Below, piece after piece: positions 51,601 through 62,118 of a stretch of DNA of 64,000 nucleotides (position 1 is the first letter of the stretch; each line of letters begins with the position of its first letter). Below the pieces are notes generated by a model. It had not been told where the DNA came from. It saw nothing but the letters and a program-made list of their open reading frames with translations, and made no database searches. The translations under genes and the position numbers were made by a program. The DNA is from Adiantum capillus-veneris (Eukaryota > Streptophyta > Polypodiopsida > Polypodiales > Pteridaceae), in contig CM043963.1 in NCBI GenBank assembly GCA_014529385.2, forward strand, positions 81,551,912 to 81,615,911, given 5' to 3'.

Positions 51601-52823
51601 TTTGTAATGTTTGGGACATGAAGTACATCTGCTAAGTACTTTGATTTCCCACTCTTCATATTTAGAGGTATGTCCCCTACATGAGCAATGGGGTGAGTTG
51701 TATCATCTCTTGTCTGCACATAGCCTAACACATCTGGTTTGCGCATATCTCTAAACCACTCTCCACGATACATCATGTGATTAGAGGCACCTGAATCCAC
51801 ATACCAAACATCATCTTGGGTGGAATTCTGTGCAGTCATTGTATTCATTACATGCTGCATAACAAACATGCGCTCGTTTTTGCTGTCATCTGCATCTCTG
51901 CTAGTAGATGCATAGTTGCCCTGTTCTCTCTTTCTACTTGCTTTTCCCTTTGGACAGTCACGTGACATGTGACCTCTTTCACCACAAGTCCAACATTCTC
52001 TACTATCTGGAGTATGTTGCTGCCTGCTTGATCCTGCACCACGACCTCTTTGACTCCCCTTGCCTTGAGACTGGTTTCCCCTGCCACCTGTATTGTTTTG
52101 ATTTGATTGACCTTCCAGAAATTGGCCCCTGCAACCCCTTGGGCCTCGACCACGGCCTCTACCTCTACCTCTGTTGGAGTTAGAATAGAAGGCCTGTTCA
52201 GAATTATTTCTTCCATGAGAAGAAGATGTGTCAAGGTTCTTCTCCTCAAGAATAAGCATAGAAATCAAATCTTGGAACACGGGGATGTCGTCTCTTGTAT
52301 TCATGGAAGACCTAAAATGTACATACTCATCTCCTAGACCATCCAAGCATGCACGGACAATGTCATCGTCTTCCACTGAGACTTTAATAGATCCAAGAGC
52401 CTCAATGATACTCTTGATCTTCAAGGCATAATCATTGATTGAGAGGTTGTTCCTCTTAACCTGATTTAGCTCCGACTTTAGTTGAAGCTTCCTGGCCTTG
52501 GTGTTCACCTCGAAAACTCTGCCTAAGTTTCTCCATGCAATGGCGGGGGTTTTAGCATTCTGTAGATAGCCCATCATGCCATCTGTGATGCTCATAGACA
52601 GCCAATACATCACTTTGCTCTGGCCTTGTTGCCAATCCCTCAAAGCTTTCCTTTGTTCTGCTGTAGCATTTGCCTCGGGAATCTCTGGTTCCTTTTCATT
52701 GTCTCCTTCTACATAGTCCCAATAACCTTTTCCTTTTAGGAAATTTGTTATTCTGAACTTCCATGCAGGGTAGTTATTTTTGTCAAGCTTCTCAGTAACA
52801 ATCTGACTGAAACCGTCAGACAT
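48651..52823 (-). CDS. Copia gag-pol polyprotein (1390 aa, cut short by one nonsense codon)
   Basis: One frame holds the whole Copia set in order: gag (residues 1-~250, LDKNNYPAWK start), Arg/Gly-rich linker, CCHC knuckle CWTCGERGHMSRDC (~280), protease WYVDSGASNHM (~345), integrase zinc region IWHKRIGHVN (~475) and core (HTDVWGPTD, LRSDGGGEYFS, YTPQQNGVAERKNRH), reverse transcriptase (MDVKNAFLNGEL, YVDDLIIVGD ~1120) and RNase H (GYTDADWAGS, STEAEYRGAAVA). The enzymes process the element's RNA into cDNA in cytoplasmic particles and integrate it. The frame ends at TGA 48651-48653; the older fragment at 47.6 kb has CGA at that codon, so a C-to-T change cost the last ~60 residues, still readable downstream. 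Everything else appears intact. The start at 52823 lies ~300 nt after the primer site. Confidence 0.93.
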   Translation of the reverse strand: MSDGFSQIVTEKLDKNNYPAWKFRITNFLKGKGYWDYVEGDNEKEPEIPEANATAEQRKALRDWQQGQSKVMYWLSMSITDGMMGYLQNAKTPAIAWRNLGRVFEVNTKARKLQLKSELNQVKRNNLSINDYALKIKSIIEALGSIKVSVEDDDIVRACLDGLGDEYVHFRSSMNTRDDIPVFQDLISMLILEEKNLDTSSSHGRNNSEQAFYSNSNRGRGRGRGRGPRGCRGQFLEGQSNQNNTGGRGNQSQGKGSQRGRGAGSSRQQHTPDSRECWTCGERGHMSRDCPKGKASRKREQGNYASTSRDADDSKNERMFVMQHVMNTMTAQNSTQDDVWYVDSGASNHMMYRGEWFRDMRKPDVLGYVQTRDDTTHPIAHVGDIPLNMKSGKSKYLADVLHVPNITKNLVSVGQMVEQGLQVRFNPNGCYVEDFQNGCKLITEGKCVGRMFTLNVDMPEVKAALFAQGTGVVADVDIWHKRIGHVNEQRLRSMQSKQIVKGLPKFKVDGMHKVCAACQFGKQSKGSFPHERNVCKRPLEVVHTDVWGPTDTASIHGCRYYVSFIDDHTRKVLVYFMRNKSEVFGHFQDFKVMIEKETDMQIKTLRSDGGGEYFSNDFSNFLRMHGIHRQFTCRYTPQQNGVAERKNRHIAEVARALMNEKNMPHHFWAEAVNTVVYIMNRTPTAAVHDVTPQEKFTGTKPDLAHLKVFGCIAYMHVPDELRRKLDPKAEKCILVGYSLEQKGYRCYNPTTRELRVSRDVVFDEMSSWYSNAHGTIGADVKDDVVVQNVRPQSQVLSGPQESSSRGSVEKPWNGRLRTQVTPPTGTGNVSRKGKEKVDEPPFMVDASSGFSHVDMDSDDSEQSLDEEFGIPAVRTPGVRKVQEDARGQRSDQGPRRSNRVRNPVQKLTYDGYLAHHQAYMAKVIQDVEPTCFEDAVGNVHWDDAMNEEMAALEANDTWELVPLPSGKKAIGCKWVYKTKHKADGNIEHHKARLVAKGYAQTYGIDYEETFAPVAKMTTVRAVIAVAASRGWIMHQMDVKNAFLNGELQEEVYMDQPPGYVDPGYPDYVCRLLKALYGLKQGSRAWYDRIAKYLVSIGFRRAHADHSLYVRESDVGIVVITIYVDDLIIVGDNAMEIDHVKGLLKQEFEMKDLGELRYFLGIEVIRTPEGVWLSQRQYALDMLSKYGMADCKPISIPLDVNAKLSAEKGDVVEDVNMYRKMVGSLIYLTITRPDLSYTVGLESQFMQLPRKPHLDGVRRTLRYVQGTLDYALFYAADAPLALYGYTDADWAGSIVDRRSTSGFMFSFGSAAVTWSSKKQPTVALLSTEAEYRGAAVAACEVAWLRTLLEDLGVQVDQQIVIHCDNLSSMQLARNPVFHARTKHIEVHYHYV

Positions 52824-53120
52824 CTTGAAGCACTAAGACAAAATAGCTGCAATCTGCAAAAACCTGCAAATCTGTTGAACCTGCTATCGTGGTTCCTGTA
52901 ATGCTTTCTACACTCAACGAGTGTCCACAATCAAGCGTACATACAACCATTGTACTTGTACAGTAAATCTTTGTATACTCCACTTTGGAGACCTGTTCAG
53001 AAACTTGTGCGAAAAACCCCTAAAATGTTTTTCGCTGCGCGAGGCGCCTTCGGCATCTGGTCGTGGATTGCGAACGAAGGGATTGTGATGCTCTTGCTCT
53101 CTTAGCCTCTCTTGCCTACA

Positions 53121-53136
53121 CCAGGCTCTGATACCA
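53121..53136 (-). promoter_or_regulatory. Copia primer-binding site (initiator tRNA-Met)
   Basis: The minus strand reads TGGTATCAGAGCCTGG directly after the LTR end ACA. It matches the standard plant Copia site complementary to the 3' end of initiator tRNA-Met. Confidence 0.95.
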
Positions 53137-53456
53137 TGTAAAGAATGAGGATGCAAGAGAGCTACACAAGACAAGCACAAAGCACACAGAGATGGAAAGC
53201 TTCTTCTTCTTCTTCACAGAAAAGAGAGTACAAAATGACTAAGTGCTAAAGCTGAAAAGTAGCACATGTACATGCGGTCACTAAGTGTGAACTCGCTAGA
53301 AGCGTACTAGGCTGGCACTATAAGTGTAGTCCAGCTGTAGAATCATTGGCAGAGATCCTCCGTGTCGGTCACCTAACGCGCCAGTGAGTAAATGCCGTAA
53401 GCGGCCAAGACCCGTAGTGGATGCCAGCTCAAGGTGTAGAGCTCGACATCTCAACA
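53137..53456 (-). mobile_element. Copia LTR 3 (320 bp)
   Basis: Right boundary of the composite, followed by TTCTT. It is closer to LTR 1 (four substitutions) than to LTR 2 (about seven), although LTR 2 and LTR 3 flank the same internal region. This fits a hybrid LTR made by recombination. Confidence 0.92.
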
Positions 53457-53461
53457 TTCTT

Positions 53462-55740
53462 CACAGTTGATTCTTGGGAAAAATGACCACCACATGCCTC
53501 TTCATGCAAACCTTTTAGAATGGCTGGAATTTCCTCGATAGTTGGTACTCTTCTGCACACTTGATCTTTCCCTCTTTGATAGAGGGAGCCTTCTAGGAAG
53601 AGATAGAAACTTGCCTTCTTCATGAGTCTCCTTTTCTGAGCTTTAGTGAAGTCTTGTGGAAACTCGCCCTCCAAAATGTAGCCAATAATGGGAGCCAATG
53701 ACTCCAACCCTTGGTATCTTGGTTGCTGACAACTGCTACCACCATAATGACCTGCGCTTCGTTCTCAACACATGTAACTGCTTGTTGTGCAAGTAAATCT
53801 GCATCTTCATTTTGTTTCCTCGGAACATGATATAGTTGCACTTATTCAAACTGATTAAACATCCTACGAATGGCATGAACTTTTGTCCTTAAGCTTTCAT
53901 TCTTGCATGCCCAAATGCCTAAAATTTGTTTAACAATGAGAAGTGCATCTCCCTTTACCATGAGACGTTTTATCCCTTGGCCAATGCACATCTTCAAACC
54001 ATAAAGTAGTGTGTCGTATTCTGCTTCATTGTTGCTAGTTGAACCTGGTAGATTGACCTTCTCTTTCATGACCACCTCTCCACTTGGGTTGAGCAACACT
54101 AGCCCTCCCCCTGCTTTCCCTGTGGCTCGTCGAAAAGCTCCATCAAAGAACAAGGTAAAAGCATGGGGAATACTTTTTGGTGGTGGCAATGGTAGGGTCT
54201 TTACTTGAGGCACCTTAATTTCCTTCTCATGTACCCTATAAGTGAGAATCCCTGCCAATTGTGCACGCACACTATCTTCTACCTTGAAAGAGTATTGGAA
54301 CTCTTGCAGCTCCATAATCCACTTTGAGATCCTAGTACTAAGATTCATTTGAGATGACACCCAAGGGAACAAATTTTCTGCAGTGAGAATTACAAAAGGT
54401 TTTGGTAGCAGGTAGGATCTAAACTTTCTCACGGCAAACATGAGAGAAAGCATCATGAGTTCTGCTTCTGTGTAGTCTCTCTCCAAAGCATTCATGACCC
54501 TACTAGCAAAGTAGATGGGTCGCATCCTTGTACTGTGGGGATCTTGTTGTAGCAACACAGCACCAATTGTTTCCCTTCCAACACTAGAGCTAACAAAGAA
54601 TGTGTACTCCCAACAAGGAGGCATGAGTGTTGGTAGCTCTGACAAAATGACTTTAATGTTACAAAAATACTCTTCAAGCTCATCAGACCATGCAAATTCT
54701 ACTTGTTGTGTCAACTTTTGCAAAGGATGAAGCAACTCCGAGGCTAAGTGAATGAAGCGTGACATATACTTCACCTTCTGAATGAAAGAGATGACCTCCT
54801 TAAGACTCTTCGATGATGGGAGCTCAATAAGAGCCTTTGCCTTTGAAGGATCCACCTCAATGCCTTTATAGGAAACCTTGTGACCGAGCAAGATTACTTC
54901 ATCCTCACCTATGTGGCACTTGTTGGGGTTGAGTTGACCTCCCATGTCGTAGAGCTTCTTTAAACCTTCTTCTACCCTTTGTAGATGCAATGATTTTGAG
55001 CTATAAATGCAGAAATCATCAATGAACACCCTAATTGACTTTCCAAAGAATGCTTGAAACACCATGTTCATGAAACGTTGGAATGTTGCAGGAGCATTTG
55101 TCAGACCAAATGGCATGACTCTAAAAGCATAACAACCCCAAGGAGTGATAAAGGTTGTTTTCAATTGATCTTCCAATGCGATACCTACTTGAAAGTAGCC
55201 TGAGTAGCCATCACACACAGTGTACTTCTCATGACCAGCTACCTCATTTAGTATCTCATCCTGAAATGGGAGGGGAAAGTGATCTCTTTTTGTTGCCTCA
55301 TTGAGTGGACGGTAATCCACACACACCCTCCACTTTTCGTTTTTCTTAGGAGTGACAACAACGGGAGAGACCCACTCTGAATTCTCCACTGGATAAATGA
55401 AACCTGTTGCTAGAAGCTTTCTTACCTCCTTGAGTAAAGCCTGCTCCTTGATGACTCCTAGCCTTAGTAGCTTCTGAGCCTTAGGTGTGGCCTCTGGCTT
55501 CAACTCAATTTTGTGTTGAACAACATCTACTCCAGGCACATCGGTGTAGTCTTTAGCAAAAAGCCTAGGAAATTTCCTTAGCACACATTTGAACTCCTCT
55601 CTTTCATCCTTTGTAAGTGTTGTAGATAGCATACCTTCTAGCATTCTTTCATCTTCCACTTTTTGGTTCTCTTGGGAACCTACCTCCTCCAAACCTTGAC
55701 AAGATGTCTCTTGGTTGGTTGGCTTAAACCTTACCCCCAT
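53462..55740 (-). pseudogene. Gypsy reverse transcriptase, two RNase H domains and start of integrase
   Basis: The 632-codon frame 55740-53842 has the reverse transcriptase (WVSPVVVTPKKNEKWRVCVDYRPLN; catalytic FIDDF near 55015), a Ty3 RNase H with normal connection, and then a second RNase H (FFDGAFRRATGKAGGGLV near 54130; NEAEYDTLLYGLKM; VKGDALLIVKQI) of the kind seen in Tat elements. A TAG at 53842-53844 interrupts the frame, which resumes in register (VQLYHVPRKQNEDADLLAQQAV). A small shift near 53700 leads to the integrase zinc region (ILKGLHEEACGGHFSQESTVK), where the Copia composite entered. Confidence 0.88.
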
Positions 55741-57561
55741 GACTTCGATGCAAGACTCCTCTTCAGTAATGCTGCCGCTACTTTCTTCTTCTGAAGTGTT
55801 ATCGGTCCAACCTTCTTCCGTCTCACTTTGAGATGATTCTTCATGGAGCTCCTCTTAGCGTTGCTCCTTCATGTCAAAGACAACCTTCTTATGATTGTCG
55901 TTCCTGCAAATTAGCTTTCTACTCTCCCAATTCTGCAAAGCTCGCATTTTCATTAGCCATGGTCTCCCTAGGATAAATGGGTAACCATTTCCTTTGGTAG
56001 ACATGACATAGAAATCCACTGCCTTCTTAATGCCAAAGGCCTCCACAAAAACATTTTTACAAATGCCTACGCACCTAGCCTTGCTATTGTTTGCCATCTT
56101 GACCTTAATTTCAGGTGTCTCATGGATGTGCATGCCTAGTTTTTGCATGAGTCCCTCTGTCATGATGCAAATTTGTGCACCCCCATCCACTAAACCTTTC
56201 CTAACCAATCTCCCTTTTATGTAACAATCTAGCACAGGTGTAATGTCCTCATTCATTTCAGCTTGTGCAATTTTTACAACAGGCACACTCTCTTTTACCT
56301 TTCTCCTAGTGCTAACTGCCCTTGTTAAATCCCTCCTAACTTGTGGACATAATGCAAGAAATTGAGGCCATGAGATATCAGGACCCTTACCTCTCATGTC
56401 TTCCAACAGGTTGTATGGATCCATTCCATGTCCAAGAGGAAAGTCTTGGAGGTTCATACGACGTCGAGTCCTCTTAGCTTCCTTGGTCTCCTTTTTCTTC
56501 TTTTCTCTTCCATGGTCACTTTGTGATGTAACTCCTTCTTTCTCCTTACCTTTCCCTCGGCCACGCTTAATGCCATTTGCTTCCATGTCAAGCTCTCTTG
56601 AATTTGTCACCTCTACCACATGCACGTTTGGGTCTGGCAAAGGTGGAACTCCTTCCACTCCTTGTGGAGGTGGTCTTGCTCCATTTGGCCTTTGTATAAG
56701 CCGTGGTTGCTGACTAGTTCCTTCACCTGCATTCATCACTGGGTAATTCAAGTTAGGTCTCCCTGGCTCCCCACGGGGCCAAGGATAATTATACATCCCA
56801 TGTCCAGACTCACCGCAATTCCAACATTGCAAGACTCTCCTAGGTCGTGGGTCTCACTCTTCAGACTTCTTTGCTTGTCCCTTTGGACCTACAGCTTGTG
56901 CAAGGTGAATTGACAAGCTGCTTAAAGATTCATTTAACTTCTCAATCACTTCCGCCGTTACCTCAGGAAGCTCCTTAGATGTTGATGCTTGTGACTTACC
57001 TTTGGGTCTAAGACCTTCTATTGGAACCTCCCCCCTTAAGCACTTGAGTTTCCTATATTTCTCAGCAGCCCTAGTTTAAGCTGCATCAAAGGTAGTAGGT
57101 GCACCCGCCTCAACTTTTACCTTAAGGTCAAGAAAGAGTCCGGCTATGAACCTCTCCTTCTTTAGAAATTCTGCACCATCACCAGGGTTAGCAACATTTC
57201 GTATCCATAGAGCCCAAAGACGTAGGAACTCTTGCTTGTACAAGTAGTAGTCATCTAAGTCTTTTTGCTTATGAGAAACAATGTCTTGCCATAATTTCTG
57301 AGTGTTTTGGGGATCAAAGAAGTATTTCTTGAAACGATTCAAAACTTTCGTGTAATTCCCTTTAACTTCCTCAGGCAAAGAGTCAAACCAAGTGCTAGCA
57401 TCTTTCCTAAGGACCACCTCAAACATTTCTACACGTTCTTGATCAGTTACTATCCTCTTGATACGGCAAGACATCTTGAAATTCGCTAGAAATAATTCTG
57501 CATCCTCTCCAGGCTCTCCAAAGAAAAGAGGATATCCAGACATTTGGCGTTGGCTCTCCAT
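55741..57561 (-). pseudogene. Gypsy gag and protease (interrupted frame)
   Basis: Starts MESQRQMSGYPLFFGEPGED at 57561. The gag domain (DASTWFDSLPEE, LDDYYLYKQEFLRLW) runs to a TAA at about 57076, then resumes in the same frame (TRAAEKYRKLKCLRG) to a TGA near 56853. Next comes a zinc knuckle CWNCGESGHGMYNY whose final Cys is Tyr, a Lys/Glu-rich linker, and the protease, whose active site reads VDGGAQICIMTEG instead of the usual D-S/T-G. A TAA at 55855-55857 separates it from the RT frame, again in register. At least three stops in one ancestral frame indicate inactivation by point mutation. Confidence 0.85.
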
Positions 57562-58174
57562 TGAATTGATTTCAAAGTGACGCGTTTTTGTTTTTCTTTC
57601 TTTAAAAGATTTACACAGTAATATTTTCTAAATTGCAATCTATTCTACAAAAAAATAAAAATATTCACATCAAATGACCTATGATAATCAATAAGAGGTA
57701 GAATGACAGGGTTTGGTGACGCGAGAATTTCTCCTACTCTTTGGGCACCAAACATGAATACCATACGTTGTTGAAAATGGATTTTTCTACTAATTGCAAT
57801 GTTTACTCTAATGTGTGGAGTGAAATGAAAGGGAAAAACCTGTATTCCTGGGCCATTATCCATGGTCTATGCATGACCTAATTCTTAAAACAAAACAAAA
57901 ATATAGACGTCCAAACTAAGGTCGTACCTAATGTGAGGCAAAATAAAAGGATTTACTGATGCGTTTATCTCTACCAACCTAAGAGGACCTAAAATTCTAC
58001 GAATTACTCGCTGAAATTGCAACTTAGTACTAACAATTATGTGTATCTTTTGCCTTGCAATGGGAATGAAGGGATCATACAAATTCTCGTGATTCATGCA
58101 AGCTACTTGATTATGCTAAAGGTTGAGCCTTCACAAAACATACACAAGCCTGCCCTCATTCGGGGCACCAAAAT
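57562..58174 (-). mobile_element. Gypsy 5' leader with tandem duplication and primer site
   Basis: The minus strand right after the LTR reads TTTGGTGCCCCGAATG (about 58155-58172), a plausible primer-binding site starting TGG. The rest is made of two diverged ~237-bp tandem units (about 57640-57875 and 57885-58110). They are so similar that their frames give alignable peptides of 72 and 70 codons (PNPVILPLIDYHRSFDVNIF against VNPFILPHIRYDLSLDVYIF). A GGGCACCAAA word like the primer site recurs at 57738. I read the ORFs as a consequence of the duplication. Confidence 0.65.
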
Positions 58175-58432
58175 TGAGGCGGTCCGGGGCGGGCAACAAG
58201 AAGAGCAACCTCTAGACACCCTTCAAGGCTCCCGTGCTGCTCAATGGGGTTGGGGCACAACACAACACAAACCAAACAACAAACCCACAGCCAAATCCCA
58301 ACTACACAAGGGGCACAACCTAGTTTAAGAGCGAACTAGGACGCAAAAGAGGAGAATCGTTAGAGCAACCCACAAACAAGCAAGGAATTTACACTGACCC
58401 TAACACCAATGGAACACTCTCACACACTAAAA

Positions 58433-58482
<50 letters not shown>

Positions 58483-59005
58483 TGTACAACTTAGCTTCAA
58501 CTTTATATTTTGCACAAAAAGGAACTTAGAGCTTGCGGAATCAAGTGACAAGATTTGGTTATAGCATCACTAGCACATTGTCTTAGGGGTATGGGAGCCC
58601 TCTCACCATCCACCCTCTTACAATGGTAGCCAAACAATAGCCAATGAATCACAAGCAACAAAACAACAACCTTCAATGAAACAAGTCACCTTATGAAGCT
58701 GAATGAGTTTGCCAAGCCAAATTGGAGGAGAAGCGTGAGCCTTTGGACATGAATTGCACCCAAAACTACCAATTCAATGTTGTTGGGGTAGATACAACAA
58801 TGGCAGGAAGAATATCTTCTACTCGCACTCACTCAAACTAGCTCAAGATTTTCTATGCACCAAGGTTATGGTGTATAGAAAGCTTACTCTCTCTTTACAA
58901 CCAAGATAGAACTGGCGTGTGGTACGCTCAATCTAGTGTGCAATGGTATAGTCATGTCTTTTACAAGGAGGAATGGGTTCTATTTATAGGTTTTAGAAGC
59001 CTTGA
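58175..59005 (-). mobile_element. Gypsy 5' LTR, interrupted copy
   Basis: TGAGGCGGTCC onwards matches 43367-44190 closely, with a longer GA tract (58436-58479). Identity ends at GAAGCCTTGA, after which this copy reads CATTAGGAAATTT while the other continues TTAGGATTAAGC. The missing 1.78 kb should lie beyond the inserted element, outside the window. Confidence 0.85.
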
Positions 59006-59205
59006 CATTAGGAAATTTCGGAGGTCATTTGGAGGGCCTTCTAAGAAAATGTATTTTTTGCACTCTCTCTCTAGAAAAAATGACAAATAAAAGAGCTGGG
59101 TCTTTCATAGTAAAACTTCAAAAAGTGTACTTTAAGTAGATTCCTTACCCCTCTGAACATTCGTTCGTAGTGATTGAGGGATAATCCTCTTTTTAGTTGC
59201 ATTGA

Positions 59206-62055
59206 ATGAACAACGTCAATACGGAGGGAATGAGGCTAACATGGAGGGACGAATCCGCAGCCGCTATTCACTTTCCATTAAACCTGCACATTTGGCTAAT
59301 GGCGCACTCCTCAAATGGCACAAATGTTACCCACAAACGAGCCAAATATCACCTTCACATTGATTTGGACAATGAGTACCAACCATTGATTAAGCGCAGT
59401 AAAACAAACACACATATACCTCCCACCTCCATAGACACGCTCAGAGCTCAAGGAGCTAAACACATAGATATCTGGACGAGAGGCTCTCTCTACCCTAAGA
59501 ATCCAATAACTAATGCGTCTCCACCGTTTGTCAATCCTACAAGCTTATTGACCTTTGCTGGTGATGGAGAAAACGGCCTTCTGGGTTATTGTAAATCACT
59601 TACAAGAGAAGCTGGAACTTACAAGAGCATTCTCCAAGCTCAACAATGTGAGATTGTTCGCCTTTCACATTTACATTCTACAGATCAGGTTACCATTTTG
59701 CAACAGAAAACAGAGGTACAAGAACTGAAAGAAAAGGTGCGAAGTTGTCAAATGAAGGACACCATCTTGGGTGGTCGTATCCGAAAGAAGAAATTGCGCA
59801 ATCTTGAAACATTGCAGGTTGCATCAGGAGGTCTCAAGAAAAGAATCCGAGCATTAAGGTGATGCTTCTTGGTTGGCTACATTGTCTTAGTTAAGTAATC
59901 TCTTTGTTTTTTCTTGTTATGCATTGTTTTCATGTGCCTAAATAGTGTTAGTGAAGCAAATTTTCTGTTATTTACTTATGCATTGTCTTCATGTAGAGAC
60001 TCAATCTATCCTGACAAGGAAAACATTGACCCCAAAGCCAATATAGGAAAGAGATTGAAGCCACTTATAAGTAGAAGCCTGGCAGCAGATATAGTACATG
60101 ACAAGAAGTTTAAGGTTCTACAAAGAAATGTAGTGGACCGCTTTATTTCAGAGAACTCAGTGCCTGCAAAAGAGATACAAGGCACACTTGATTCACTTGG
60201 TGTAAGCAAAAGAGGATATTCGGCTATCCAAAAGTCTGTCTCATCCATCTTTGTTAGGAAGGGTATAAAATCCAAACTTCTACCATCAGCCTCAAGTGTT
60301 TGGAAAGAGAGGCTTCAGCTTAACGAGGCACAGGGAGACTATCTTGGACAGCCCTTTCATATTAAAGCAACTTACAATGGCCATGGAGCGAACATGGCAT
60401 ATGATGAGTTCAACAATATTTTTATGGACCTGCGGATACTACAGAAGAGAATGGTGGAGTTTTACAACATCACATTTGAAGAGTCACGTGGACTATTACA
60501 TTTTGTGTTAAAACTGGATGAGTGTGAGCTTGTTAAAGAGAAAAAGCTAGAGCGTGTTACTATTACTTTAATGAATAGAGCCCTCTCAAAGTGTCCCAGT
60601 GATGATCCTTTATATTTTAGTGTTCAATCAGAATCTAACATATGGTGGCTTGGTGCGTTTGAGGTAAGCGATATTCTCAAGTAAGCTCAAATGTTCAGAT
60701 CTACTTAAGTCTCATTTATTTTGTGTTGCAGGTAAAGAAAGAAGATCATGAGATTCTATATTGGGTGTTCCATCGAACTAATATTCCGGAGCTGATTGAT
60801 CGACAGACTAACCAGGGAGAGGTACTACGTCTAGATGGAAGGGGAGACTTTCAAGTTCAGTGGCATCTTGCAGGTGACCTTAAAACATTAAAGTGCATGT
60901 ATAATTGTGGAATGGGTGCAATGGCAAAGTCACCGTGTTTGTTCTGCATGGAGCCTGCAAAGGTCATGGACCCAAAGTGGTGGAGAAAAGCTCCAACACG
61001 TCACATTGAGGATCCTGCTTTTCGACCAGTTTTGAAAATACCACTTGTGAATGTCCACATTTGTACAATGCATGCCCTTTGTAGAATTGTAGAGAAATTG
61101 GTCTACTTATACATCGGGTTTGCTTGGAAGATTAAGAACTCTGCAGAACGACAAGTAGCCTTGCAGTGCTTAGAAATGGTACTGTCGGATATGGGGCTTC
61201 ATGGTGGCAATGTGAAAATCCAGCGGGATGAAAAGAGATCAACTGCTGAGAAGGATGTCCCATGCAAACCATCCATCGGTGGGGTGAAGGCACGAAGGTT
61301 TTTATCTAAGCCCCAAGGTACAAGAGATCCAAAGCTAACAAAACATGGAAAAATATATAACACATCTTATGTTAGCAAGGTAGAGTATCAGAGCTGGAAA
61401 AAGCTACATATTGCAGTCAAAGACCACGAACCAACTACTCGTAACGCGAAGGCTGAGGTTTGGCGATCAATAGACATCCTATTTTTGATGTGCGACAAAG
61501 ATGACTGGTCACAAGGTGATATGAACAAGTTCAAGGAAAATCTCAACCTTCTGAAAAAATCATTCAAGACAGCATGGACAGACACCCAGATTACTCACTA
61601 CATGGTATTATAATGTATTCTTTCTCTCTTATGTGCAAATATGTGACTGTAAAACATTCTAACTAATTTGTTTTCATATCCAGCACATCATCTTCAATCA
61701 TTTGCCATATTTTATACAGAAGTATGGGAACCCGGCAATATGGAATACCCAAGGGATGGAAAAGTCTCATTACATGGCGAGAAATGCTTATTTCAGGCAC
61801 ACACGACATGGTGGCTCTCGAATCAAGGCTAACAGTTTGAGAGAACTATTTGAATGGTTCTATCGTAGAATCATTCATCGAATGCAGGCAAAAGAAGTCT
61901 TGGCAAATTCAGCAACAGCACAAGCCATCAGACATTTACAACAACAAAAAGCTAAAAGATCAATGGCATACAACAACTCCGGAGCTCGTGAAAGTCAACG
62001 AAGGTGGAGAGAGACAATGGTGTATGTGAATCACAAGTGGAGAAAGATACTCTGA
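59206..62055 (+). CDS. Transposase candidate, 4 exons, 854 aa
   Basis: Exons 59206-59858, 59997-60663, 60732-61604 and 61684-62055 use GT-AG introns, keep frame at each junction and total 2565 nt with no internal stop. The N-terminal ~220 residues contain a basic coiled-coil segment (LQQKTEVQELKEKV). The middle resembles an RNase H-like core: candidate acids are D392 (LKLDECELVK), D489 (WHLAGDLKTLKCM), followed by a C-x-x-C (SPCLFCMEP), and E757 (GMEKSHYMARNAYFRHTRHGG). The pattern DLKTL, small zinc pair, then E-x-x-H recalls uncharacterised transposon proteins of plants and animals. Intactness suggests recent activity or use. Transposase function is inferred from motifs and from the bounded insertion; it could also be captured cargo. 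Confidence 0.65.
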
Positions 62056-62118
62056 GTGGATGACATTGTACAAAATTTATGTAATACATGATCTTATACA
62101 ATTGGTACTTGAAGTGTA

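Larger units (their letters stand above)
48180..53456 (-). mobile_element. Inner Ty1/Copia element with both LTRs
   Basis: LTR 2 (48180-48501), internal region with one long gag-pol ORF, primer site (53121-53136) and LTR 3 (53137-53456). The left end joins the older fragment of the same family and the right end joins Gypsy sequence. LTR 2 and LTR 3 differ by about seven substitutions and one 2-bp indel. The structure is best explained by insertion of one Copia into another followed by recombination between neighbouring LTRs. Confidence 0.85.
43367..59005 (-). mobile_element. Ty3/Gypsy retrotransposon, Tat-like, nested and defective
   Basis: The element runs right to left: 5' LTR from 58175 rightwards, leader, gag-protease (57561-55855), RT-RNase H and a second RNase H (55740-53842), then integrase (53707-53462 continuing at 47177-46000) and 3' LTR (43367-45971). 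The integrase region is split by a Copia composite at 47178-53456 and the 5' LTR is cut off near 59005 by another element. The second RNase H and the lack of a chromodomain point to the Tat lineage. Several in-frame stops make this copy inactive. The target duplication would be GCTAC (43362-43366); its partner lies beyond the window. Confidence 0.85.

Noticed and set aside
48423-52431. Plus-strand ORFs across the Copia element
   Set aside because: Antisense shadows of the gag-pol frame.
57645-58097. Two homologous ~70-residue proteins in the Gypsy leader
   Set aside because: The similarity follows from a DNA-level tandem duplication; they lie in the untranslated leader before gag.
59006-59030. 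CACTA-type terminus (element start CATTAGG)
   Set aside because: The first bases are CATTA, not CACTA, and the other end is not available to test terminal inversion or a 3-bp duplication.
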